Positions 30,476 to 37,357 of a stretch of 62,546 bases of DNA are shown piece after piece. A program made the position numbers and the translations under genes. Under the pieces are notes generated by a model. That model was given only the letters and a program-made list of their open reading frames with translations. It did not search any database and was not told where the DNA came from. The stretch comes from a virus. Where the stretch lies: positions 1 to 62,546 of IMG/VR virus record IMGVR_UViG_3300043464_000631; one strand, written 5' to 3'. Numbering within the stretch: position 1 is the stretch's first letter; each line of letters begins with the position of its first letter.

Positions 30476-30715
30476 TTACTTCACGGATAGGTGAGTAGCA
30501 GGCGGCGGGTAGGTGTCGTGGTGTTCATTTCGTGTGGTGTCCGCTTGTTGGTGGGTCGCCACTAGCGTGGCTTGGGTGTAGATTGACAGCAGATAGGATC
30601 TAAACTTGGCGCGGGCTTCCTTAACAGTGTAGCCGTAGAATGTCCTGCGGATCAGATGACCGCGCACGATCGTGCTTACAGTGATAGAGCCATTGTGGTT
30701 TCTTTCGATGTTCAT
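30476..30715 (-). CDS. Conserved small phage protein (79 aa)
   Basis: Starts MNIERNHNGSITVSTIVRGH, then RRTFYGYTVKEARAKFRSYL. Proteins starting MNIExNHNGSITVS with YYGYTVKEAK are common in phages of proteobacteria; function unknown. First gene of the leftward block. Confidence 0.75.
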   Translation of the reverse strand: MNIERNHNGSITVSTIVRGHLIRRTFYGYTVKEARAKFRSYLLSIYTQATLVATHQQADTTRNEHHDTYPPPATHLSVK

Positions 30716-30793
30716 CGTGAGATTTTCCTTTTGTGTGTGCTGCGGTGTGAGGCTAGATTGGCACGGGCTGGGCCGGTTGGCAAGCGGTATTTT

Positions 30794-30805
30794 GTAAACG
30801 ATTGT
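30794..30805. promoter_or_regulatory. Conserved 12-bp motif upstream of the leftward operon
   Basis: GTAAACGATTGT, exactly as at 27731-27742. On the minus strand it follows directly on TTGACA, so it lies in the spacer of a possible leftward promoter, though no good -10 follows at 17 bases. Confidence 0.45.
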
Positions 30806-31403
30806 GTCAAGTGAGAGAGGCCACCGCACAGCGTGCGGGATAGGGATGCGCGCTCACGCGCGTGTGTGTTCCTTATGTGCCGTAGGTGTGTTGGTCAGGT
30901 ATAACACCCAAGCACCTTGTTAGGTGCTTATTACTGCACAAGTGTATATTAATGGGCAGTCTTACGGTGGGCGAGGGTGTTCCTTCCCCCACCCCCCTTC
31001 TCCCTTCTGCCACACACTTAACAGTCCCATACCGTCACTGTCGTGACTGGTGTGCCGTGGGAAATGTTAACAGGGCATTCCCCATTACCTTTTCAATTTC
31101 ATATTTGACTGGCTAATGTTTATTCAATTGGTCTAGTGCGCCTAATGCATTAGCTGGTTATTGGCTTCCTATTACCAGTCAGCGCCTATCGCATTAGCTA
31201 GCCCTACTCTAATCTTGATCCGCCTTCCATTCTATTGGCTGGTAATTCTTGGCCTAATGGCCTATTGGCCTTCTGGCTGAATCTAGACCCCCGGGGGTAT
31301 CCCCTTTCGCGATGGGGTGGGGTGGTGGGGGTGGCCCCTCAACCTCCCGGTAAAAATCCCAATTACGAACTTAACGATTTCCTTCCGTAATTCCCTGAGT
31401 ATC

Positions 31404-31432
31404 TTGACAAGGGGGCACAGAACATCTACAAT
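31404..31432 (+). promoter_or_regulatory. Sigma-70-type promoter, rightward (P1)
   Basis: TTGACA at 31404-31409, a 17-base spacer, TACAAT at 31427-31432; 5 of 6 in the -10 and a perfect -35. It faces the gene at 31474, with about 40 bases of leader. Confidence 0.88.
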
Positions 31433-31473
31433 CGGGCACTACTTTTAACAATCGCATCAAGGAGTTACAACCT

Positions 31474-32166
31474 GTGGACTGTAACGACGATCTACAAAGC
31501 AGATACTGTGTCATTTGCAACAGTACCCACGAAGTGGGGGTGGACTATCCCTCGCTAGAGGGATCAGACGTTTGTCCAATGGTCCTAGAACTCAACAGGA
31601 AGCTCTTAGAGGCTTGTCTAGAGCCTACCCCCACCCACCCTACCGGGTGTGACATACAGGCGCCTCCAATCACGTCCTACGCGGACTACCTCTTTCGTAA
31701 GGCGTACTTCTCCAACAAACCCCTTCGACCCGACGAACAAGACAAGCTAAACAAGCTGGTTAAGGGGATGGATCGAGGAGTTGTAGCCAAGAAGGCGTGG
31801 AAGAATCGGAAGAAGAGACTTAAGGGATTTGATGCTCGGGAACGACGCAGAAGGCTTGATATGGGGTATCGGTACGAGTATCTTCTCGATGTGTGGAAGA
31901 TGGCTAAGATTCCAGTTGATTTGAGTCGGGATGAGTTCGTCTCGGTTGTGATGGGCTCGTTCATGGTGAGTTATGTGTACCCTTGGGTGGGTACAATAGC
32001 CGAGTACATACGGGATACTAGGGATGGAGGGATGGGGGGTTCCATACGATTGGAACGAAGGGATACGAGTATACCCCTTCGGTTAGGGAACATTCATATT
32101 CTAGAGAACCTACCGAAGGAGTTGAGAAGGGACAAGAGAGCTACTAAACTGATAGTAAGTGTTTGA
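31474..32166 (+). CDS. Hypothetical protein with N-terminal Cys pair (230 aa)
   Basis: A GTG start follows AAGGAGTT. The N-terminus has CVICNSTHEVG that could bind zinc, and the middle is strongly basic (WKNRKKRLKGFDARERRRRL). The C-terminal GSIRLERRDTSIPLRLGNIH echoes the end of HNH-like phage proteins (Arg, then N-x-H), but no clean HNH is visible. First rightward gene, so probably made early; function unknown. Confidence 0.72.
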   Translation: MDCNDDLQSRYCVICNSTHEVGVDYPSLEGSDVCPMVLELNRKLLEACLEPTPTHPTGCDIQAPPITSYADYLFRKAYFSNKPLRPDEQDKLNKLVKGMDRGVVAKKAWKNRKKRLKGFDARERRRRLDMGYRYEYLLDVWKMAKIPVDLSRDEFVSVVMGSFMVSYVYPWVGTIAEYIRDTRDGGMGGSIRLERRDTSIPLRLGNIHILENLPKELRRDKRATKLIVSV

Positions 32167-32204
32167 TATTTGAGATTAAAGGTGGGTTATGATCGGCCAC
32201 AGAA

Positions 32205-32246
32205 CCCGCCTCTGGCGGGGATGAACAGAGCCAAGCTCTGCTTGGC
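32205..32246. other. Two adjacent hairpins with TCT loops
   Basis: CCCGCC-TCT-GGCGGG at 32205-32219 and GCCAAGC-TCT-GCTTGGC at 32230-32246. They follow the stop at 32166 and precede the next promoter. There is no T-run, so they are at best an unusual terminator or a protecting structure. Confidence 0.6.
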
Positions 32247-32255
32247 GATGGGGTA

Positions 32256-32284
32256 TTGACAAATCTCCTGAACAAGAGTATCAA
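32256..32284 (+). promoter_or_regulatory. Sigma-70-type promoter, rightward (P2)
   Basis: TTGACA at 32256-32261, a 17-base spacer containing GAACAAGAG, and TATCAA at 32279-32284. The -10 is weaker than P1 (4 of 6), but the spacer word resembles that of the promoters at 33391 and 41461. Confidence 0.7.
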
Positions 32285-32510
32285 AGATTATATATTATAT
32301 AATATATACTATACATACTCTTCTCTAACCTACTAAGTTATCTACTTACGTAGATATATCTCTACAACCCTACTAAGTATAACTAACCATAGAAAGTATC
32401 TATCCTACCTACCAAGAATAACTAAACCCTAGATAGAATACATCTATAGCTTAATACCATCTAAACCTACGGTTTGAAGGATACTAGACACTCTTGCGTC
32501 GGATAAGTAT
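32285..32510. repeat. AT-rich leader with imperfect repeats
   Basis: About 230 bases, strikingly AT-rich, between P2 and the next gene. Words such as CCTACTAAGT, AACTAACC/AACTAAAC and TATCTAC recur about every 41 bases, suggesting three diverged copies from about 32320 to 32455. No gene is visible. It may be an origin or a regulatory leader. Confidence 0.5.
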
Positions 32511-32552
32511 ACTCTTGTGGCGTCGTACCCACTTTACCGAGGAGCAACCCAA

Positions 32553-32894
32553 GTGACCCCCGACACCAACGACTACACCCAACTTACCAACGAACAGCTC
32601 TCCGAGCTGATCCACCGTCTCAGCGTCGAATCGAGGAATCGGTACGAAACAAGAATGGAGCTGGAAAAGCTCAGGCAAGAACACCGTGCCGGGTTGGACA
32701 ACGATCCCGAGGTTCTCCGGACTGCGTTCAATCATCCGATCAAGCTCGGCGGTAAAGTTCTGGCTGGGGTGGATAACATCGACGCGATCATGACCGAAGC
32801 AGACAAACTTTGTGCTCGATGGGAAGAGCGGATCAACAACATCAACGCTAAGGCGCCTGAGAGCCTCTCTAAGCCCGACCTAGACCGTGGGTAA
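32553..32894 (+). CDS. Hypothetical coiled-coil protein (113 aa)
   Basis: I chose the GTG at 32553 (VTPDTNDYTQLTNEQL), which follows GAGGAG; an in-frame GTG at 32517 lacks a site. The protein is acidic and helical. Early or middle gene of unknown role. Confidence 0.68.
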   Translation: MTPDTNDYTQLTNEQLSELIHRLSVESRNRYETRMELEKLRQEHRAGLDNDPEVLRTAFNHPIKLGGKVLAGVDNIDAIMTEADKLCARWEERINNINAKAPESLSKPDLDRG

Positions 32895-32951
32895 GGCCGA
32901 GGGTGCGGGTAAGGGTGGAGAGGGGCTTACGGAGGCTCCTAGGAGGTCTGA

Positions 32952-33128
32952 GTGAAAAAGATCGAGGACATGACGTGGGATGAGGTTCAAGCATACCTCC
33001 AAAAGGTCTACGCAAGGGACCGAGAGCGAATCTTGGCAGGAGAAGTCAAACCCCAAGAGTTGTTCTGGTTCACACATGAGATGGTAAAGGACGCCAAGAT
33101 CACTTGGCCCAAGAGGTTTAAACCATGA
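32952..33128 (+). CDS. Small hypothetical protein (58 aa)
   Basis: A GTG start after AGGAGGT gives VKKIEDMTWDEVQAYLQKVY and so on to a TGA that overlaps the next ATG (ATGA). Basic at the C-terminus (AKITWPKRFKP). No family recognised. Confidence 0.62.
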   Translation: MKKIEDMTWDEVQAYLQKVYARDRERILAGEVKPQELFWFTHEMVKDAKITWPKRFKP

Positions 33129-33394
33129 AAAACGTGATTGACCGTATTGCCGAACTTCGCCGTAACATCGCCGTCCACTCGTACTTGTACTACCGGATGT
33201 ACGAGTCCGTAGTCCCTGATGCTGTGTTCGATATGTGGTCCCGAGAGCTGGTCAAGCTCCAGACAGAGCACCCCGAGGAATCCGAGAAGGTTCCGTGCCA
33301 CCTTGACTACTTCCGAGACTGGGAAGGAGCTTCGGGGTTTGACTTCCCGTTTACCGACGAGATCAAGGAACAAGCGGAGAAGCTGCTCTCTTGA
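33125..33394 (+). CDS. Stand-alone NAD+-dependent DNA ligase domain Ia-like protein (89 aa)
   Basis: RIAELRRNIAVHSYLYYRMY followed by VVPDAVFDMWSRELVKLQ matches the N-terminal domain Ia of bacterial LigA (YY pair and D-x-x-x-D), which binds the nicotinamide end of NAD+. No adenylation, OB-fold or BRCT part exists here or elsewhere in the genome. Stand-alone 'LigA-related' proteins are known from some phages; their role is not settled. It could modulate host LigA. The stop TGA lies inside the -35 of the promoter at 33391. Confidence 0.75.
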   Translation: MKNVIDRIAELRRNIAVHSYLYYRMYESVVPDAVFDMWSRELVKLQTEHPEESEKVPCHLDYFRDWEGASGFDFPFTDEIKEQAEKLLS

Positions 33395-33419
33395 CAACAC
33401 CCCCGAACAACAGTACAAT
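33391..33419 (+). promoter_or_regulatory. Sigma-70-type promoter, rightward (P3)
   Basis: TTGACA at 33391-33396, a 17-base spacer and TACAAT at 33414-33419. The 16 bases GAACAACAGTACAATC (33405-33420) are identical to the promoter in the scaffold gene at 41475-41490. It should drive the late rightward genes. Confidence 0.88.
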
Positions 33420-33457
33420 CGCGACTCCCAACCCACCTGCAATGGAGGTAACACCAA

Positions 33458-33652
33458 ATGCCCGCAGCAAACCTGAAACCCCGTGATTTTTTCGCCCAAG
33501 GTGATAGCGACAAGGCCAAGGAATTGGCCGACGCTTTCGCTGAAATTGAGGCCAACATCGAAAGCCTTCGTGCTTGGGGTGCTACCCTTGCAGCTAAGCT
33601 CAACGCTGATGGTGGCGTGACCGACACGAACTACCAAGCGCCTGCCCTTTAA
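33458..33652 (+). CDS. Small protein before the fibre gene (64 aa)
   Basis: Starts MPAANLKPRDFFAQGDSDKA; helical. First gene after P3, 37 bases before the fibre gene. It may be a small virion or chaperone-like protein, but no family is recognised. Confidence 0.65.
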   Translation: MPAANLKPRDFFAQGDSDKAKELADAFAEIEANIESLRAWGATLAAKLNADGGVTDTNYQAPAL

Positions 33653-33689
33653 TCGACTTTAGACCTAGCCAAGGAGGGCTTTAACCACG

Positions 33690-35588
33690 ATGGTTGACAT
33701 TCGGAAGTCAAAGCTTTTTCCTTTTCAAGTTGATGAAGAAGTAACGCTTCGTAAGCTGTTTGAGGGTATTCTTCAAGAGACGGAGCTGGGGGAGATCAGC
33801 GATGTGTTGATCTCCAACCCGGACAACAACGACGTTCTGGTGTATAACGAAACCCTGATGGTGTGGGAGAATCAACCGCTTCCGCCACAGACCGTCGGGA
33901 ACCTAGACGACATCGGCAATGTTACCATCACATCCGTCCAAGACGGTGATGTTCTTACTTGGGACTCGGGCACTAACCAGTGGGTAAACGAAGCCCCTAC
34001 CGGGGGTGGCGGTACTCCCGGTGGTTCCCCAACCGAACTCCAGTACAACAACGCGGGAGCGTTTGGAGGTATCGCCGGAACGGCGTGGGATGGCACTAAG
34101 CTGACCATCCCCGCCTCTCTTCAAATTGGACCCTCAAGTGCTGGCACTAAGACCGTTGTGGGAACGGATATCCTCACGGTCCAGTACGATCATCCCACGA
34201 ACGCCGGATCGTACTCGAAGCTAGAGATGGGTCGTACCGGATCAACCAACACAGGTTGGAGGTTAGAGGCCGTCGGTGATGGCGGTAGTGATACGGCCGC
34301 TTTCGTTTTTACCAGTGAGAGCACTGCTCCCGAGTTCAACGGGAATGTGATGTGGCATGCGGGTAACTTTGATCCGACTACAAAACAAGACACCCTTGTC
34401 TCTGGCACCAACATTCGGACAGTGAATGGCAACACTTTGCTGGGATCAACCGACCTTGTGATCGCTACAGGGGCTACGACGCTTAATGGGCTAACTGATG
34501 TAACCATCACATCCGTTACCAACGGACAAGTGTTGACTTACGACTCGGGAACGAGTCAATGGATTAATGCCACGCCAAGCGGCGGTGGTGGTCTTACCCA
34601 CTTCACCGAGTCTGTAAACACCAGCGCGCCGAATGCGACGGTGCCGGTTGTACAGTTGCTGGCAAACAACGCAGCCACTAACGTTGACATTGCTGTCAGT
34701 TTCAAAGGCACATCCGGGGCATTCATGCTACAAGTGCCAGACAGCACCACTACGGGTGGCAACAAGCGCGGAGGTCGAGCTAGGGATTTACAAACATCGA
34801 GGTCTGCTGCAACGCAAGTGGCAAGCGGAACAGACTCGGGTATTTTTGCAGGAACAAACAACACTGCAAGCGGAAACGTCTCTGCCGTTCTTTCTGGAGT
34901 TTCAAACACCGCATCTGGCAGTCAAGCTGTCGTATGCGGAGGACAAAGTAATACGGCATCAAACTCTAATAGCGGCGTTTTGGCCGGACTTTCTAACATT
35001 GCATCTGGAAGTCAGTCAGCAATAGTCTGCGGGGTTTCTAATCAAGCCACAGCACTGCGAGCGTTTGTCGGCGGCGGATCAACGAACCTAGCAAGCGGTG
35101 AATCCTCTTGGATTCCTGGAGGAGCTGAGGCGAATACTCGGGGTTTGTTCACAGCATGGGCATGGTCCGGCGCACGCCGTTCTTCGCAGGGCGATAACCA
35201 AGTCATCGGCATTACCGCGCAAAATAGTACCACGAACAACACGCCGCTGGTGCTTACCGCCGACCGCGCAGCAGCTTCCGCGACGAACATCCTGGTAATG
35301 CCAAACAACTCGTGCTGGGCTGGGACAGTGGAAGTCACTGGCCGTCAGGGTGCTAATGTAGTTTACACCCGGATTAGTCTTGTGATGTCTCGTGGAGCAA
35401 ATGCAGCCTCGACCGTGGTTGACGTGCAGAACCCAGACTACACTTTCACTGCCGCTGCGCTGGCTGGCGTCGCCATCACGATTTTGGCCGACACCACACG
35501 CGGCGGACCTGTTGTTCAAGTCACGGGCTTGGCGGCCACTACAATAGACTGGTTTGCAATCTTCCACGGCAACCAAATCGTCAGATAA
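33690..35588 (+). CDS. Tail-fibre-like protein with YadA-like head repeats
   Basis: A 632-residue protein. Residues about 70-110 and 270-300 hold two copies of a phage fibre module (TITSVQDGDVLTWDSGTNQW and TITSVTNGQVLTYDSGTSQW, followed by Gly runs). From about 365 to 475 there are roughly 15-residue repeats of the NTASGxxSxVxxG type, the left-handed parallel beta-roll of trimeric adhesin heads. Such repeats trimerise. It is a likely receptor-binding fibre or spike. It sits at the start of the late block, well apart from the tail genes. Confidence 0.78.
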   Translation: MVDIRKSKLFPFQVDEEVTLRKLFEGILQETELGEISDVLISNPDNNDVLVYNETLMVWENQPLPPQTVGNLDDIGNVTITSVQDGDVLTWDSGTNQWVNEAPTGGGGTPGGSPTELQYNNAGAFGGIAGTAWDGTKLTIPASLQIGPSSAGTKTVVGTDILTVQYDHPTNAGSYSKLEMGRTGSTNTGWRLEAVGDGGSDTAAFVFTSESTAPEFNGNVMWHAGNFDPTTKQDTLVSGTNIRTVNGNTLLGSTDLVIATGATTLNGLTDVTITSVTNGQVLTYDSGTSQWINATPSGGGGLTHFTESVNTSAPNATVPVVQLLANNAATNVDIAVSFKGTSGAFMLQVPDSTTTGGNKRGGRARDLQTSRSAATQVASGTDSGIFAGTNNTASGNVSAVLSGVSNTASGSQAVVCGGQSNTASNSNSGVLAGLSNIASGSQSAIVCGVSNQATALRAFVGGGSTNLASGESSWIPGGAEANTRGLFTAWAWSGARRSSQGDNQVIGITAQNSTTNNTPLVLTADRAAASATNILVMPNNSCWAGTVEVTGRQGANVVYTRISLVMSRGANAASTVVDVQNPDYTFTAAALAGVAITILADTTRGGPVVQVTGLAATTIDWFAIFHGNQIVR

Positions 35589-35610
35589 CACACGAACAAG
35601 AGGTTCATAG

Positions 35611-36351
35611 ATGACCAACCCAAACCACAGCATGCGAATCTCGGGACAAGGACTTGCCCTGATTAAACAGTGGGAAGGTTTTGTCGAAGAGACGTACATT
35701 GATCTGGCCGGTAAGCCTACGATTGGCTGGGGTATTACCGATCCAAGGTACGCCTTCCCCGGTAACAAGATTACCCGAGAGCAAGCTCATGAGCTGCTCG
35801 TCCAGCATGTTGCTCAGGACGAGATCGTTTGTCGGAACCTCATCCGGGTGAAGTTGTCCCAGCCCCAATGGGATGCGGTTATCTCCTTGTGCTATAATAT
35901 CGGTACAGGAGCTTTCCGTAATTCAACTCTGCTTGAGAAGCTCAACCAATCCGATTTCACCGGGGCTTATGCTGAGTTTCCGAAGTGGAGAAAATCTGGC
36001 GGAAAAGTGGTCCAAGGGTTGATTAACCGGCGAAAAGAGGAAGCTGACCTGTTCCTTTCAGGAACTACGTTTACACGGGAGAACTCAGTCGATGCCGAAG
36101 AATTGGTCACGGACAAGCCTACCGGCCCCTCCTCCAACTTGGTCCCCGACCCCACGCCCAATACCGAGCAAAGCAACAAAAAGGCAGGAGCAGCCCTCAC
36201 AGCCGGTGGTGCAGCCCTTACCCAAGCCGCTCAACTCGAAGCGGTAAAGGAGGGACTCGCGCCTGTGGCGCATCTAAATGAATGGTTGTCTTTGCTTTTC
36301 GTTGGCGTTACTCTTCTTGGTATTTACTTCATGCTTAAGAAGAGCGACTAG
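35611..36351 (+). CDS. Endolysin, GH24 lysozyme with C-terminal membrane anchor
   Basis: A 246-residue protein with the T4-lysozyme catalytic triad in IKQWEGFVEETYIDLAGKPT: Glu22, Asp31, Thr37. WDAVISLCYNIGTGAF and LINRRKEEADLFLSG complete the fold by about residue 150. A linker then leads to a C-terminal membrane helix (residues 223-241, EWLSLLFVGVTLLGIYFML) and KKSD. There is no N-terminal signal or SAR segment, so its route to the periplasm or its tethering differs from the usual free lysozyme. It lies 26 kb from the holin and spanin genes. Confidence 0.9.
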   Translation: MTNPNHSMRISGQGLALIKQWEGFVEETYIDLAGKPTIGWGITDPRYAFPGNKITREQAHELLVQHVAQDEIVCRNLIRVKLSQPQWDAVISLCYNIGTGAFRNSTLLEKLNQSDFTGAYAEFPKWRKSGGKVVQGLINRRKEEADLFLSGTTFTRENSVDAEELVTDKPTGPSSNLVPDPTPNTEQSNKKAGAALTAGGAALTQAAQLEAVKEGLAPVAHLNEWLSLLFVGVTLLGIYFMLKKSD

Positions 36352-36369
36352 TAGAAAGTAGTACCCGCA

Positions 36370-36382
36370 AAGGAGGTGATCC
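36370..36382 (+). promoter_or_regulatory. Extended Shine-Dalgarno, 13 bases complementary to the 16S rRNA tail
   Basis: AAGGAGGTGATCC is the exact complement of the 3' end of 16S rRNA (GGATCACCTCCTT). No ATG follows at normal spacing; a TTG at 36390 opens a 22-codon ORF (to 36458). AGGTGA (36374-36379) can pair with TCACCT (36398-36403), which would hide it. Confidence 0.7.
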
Positions 36383-36477
36383 GTATCTTTTGGTCGTTCA
36401 CCTTGAGCAAGTGCCCGGTCAAATAAAGCACCTTACCGCTCAACCCCATCAACCGTGACTAGGAGCTACACAAGCGT

Positions 36478-36882
36478 ATGGCGAAGTCAAAGAAGTCAAG
36501 TCCTACTGTGGATATTTCTGGTGTGTGGTACAATCCCGAGAAGTCGGGGTACGGTGTGTTCATCAACAACTTCGGTGAGGAGACTCACTCGGTTGCCATC
36601 TATTCGTTCAACGAACGTGGTGAGCAAGTTTGGTTGGTTGGTGCAAGCAACCGTAGCGAATTGACGTTCCTTCTCAACCAGCCGAAGGCTAGTGGGTTTA
36701 TGGACTCGATTCGTAACAAGGTGGATGTTGAAGCGGGCTCGATTGAGTTTAATCGACGACCGGATGGTGCTCTGGAGTTCAAGGCTGTGGTTAAGAGTGA
36801 GGTGGTGTACCCTCTTCCCCAGTTTAGTCCGCCGCCTCCGGCGATCCTTACCTATGAGGGTGTGTTGGTTAAGCTGGGTTGA
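36478..36882 (+). CDS. Beta-rich hypothetical protein (134 aa)
   Basis: DISGVWYNPEKSGYGVFI followed by YSFNERGEQVWLVGAS recalls a beta-barrel-like repeat, SGxWYNPxxSGxG...WYxxDxxGxPxW, seen in exported proteins of proteobacteria. No signal peptide here. It precedes the terminase genes; role unknown, perhaps a virion protein. Confidence 0.7.
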   Translation: MAKSKKSSPTVDISGVWYNPEKSGYGVFINNFGEETHSVAIYSFNERGEQVWLVGASNRSELTFLLNQPKASGFMDSIRNKVDVEAGSIEFNRRPDGALEFKAVVKSEVVYPLPQFSPPPPAILTYEGVLVKLG

Positions 36883-36952
36883 TGTTTATCGCCGGGGCCG
36901 GGGGCTAACAACCCTCGGCCTTTCGGCCGTTTCCTCGATAAGGAGATCAGGT

Positions 36953-37357
36953 GTGGCTAAGGAGTTTACAGCCAAGGAGGTCATTGACCTCTACAAGCAA
37001 GGCTACACGAATGTGGAAGTAGCCGAACATCTAGAAATGACCAAGCGACAGTTCGCTCAGTTGTGTCAAACAAACCCTGCGTTCCGAGAACTCGTTGAGC
37101 GCGGTAATGACATCGCTGAGTCGTGGAACATGCGCCAAGGTCGAATGAACCTAGAGAACAAAGATTTCAACACCACGCTGTACAAAGCCCGTATGGGTCA
37201 TCTGTACGGATGGGCTGATAAGATCGACCAGAATACCAAGCAACTATCGGTTAGTGCCGAGGTTTCCAAGGAAGAACTCATCAAACGTATTCAAGCGTAC
37301 ATGCCTGAGCTTCTCCCGAAGGCTATTGAAGGGGAGGTTGTGAAGGATGACGAGTAA
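36953..37357 (+). CDS. Terminase small subunit
   Basis: A 134-residue protein from a GTG behind AAGGAGATC. The N-terminus is a helix-turn-helix (KEVIDLYKQGYTNVEVAEHL, then MTKRQFAQLC), the DNA-recognition part, and the rest is helical and acidic at its end. It overlaps the large-subunit gene by 11 bases. It recognises phage DNA for packaging. In-frame codons upstream to 36692 only shadow the previous gene. Confidence 0.85.
   Translation: MAKEFTAKEVIDLYKQGYTNVEVAEHLEMTKRQFAQLCQTNPAFRELVERGNDIAESWNMRQGRMNLENKDFNTTLYKARMGHLYGWADKIDQNTKQLSVSAEVSKEELIKRIQAYMPELLPKAIEGEVVKDDE

Larger units (their letters stand above)
30716..31473. other. Gene-free region between the divergent blocks (possible origin and promoters)
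   Basis: 758 bases without a convincing gene. It holds small hairpins (CGCAC/GTGCG, GCGCG/CGCGC), a G/C-rich stretch near 31280-31350, an AT-richer part (31090-31260) with recurring short words (GCATTAGCT twice, TATTGGC three times, GCCTAATG twice), a 12-base core (GTAAACGATTGT at 30794-30805) shared with 27731, an AATTACG/CGTAATT dyad near 31360-31390, and the rightward promoter at 31404. The arrangement suits control and perhaps a replication origin, which is inference. Confidence 0.5.

Noticed and set aside
30476-31473. Leftward promoter TTGACA near 30811-30806
   Set aside because: The -35 is perfect but no acceptable -10 lies 16 to 18 bases away, so I recorded only the conserved motif.
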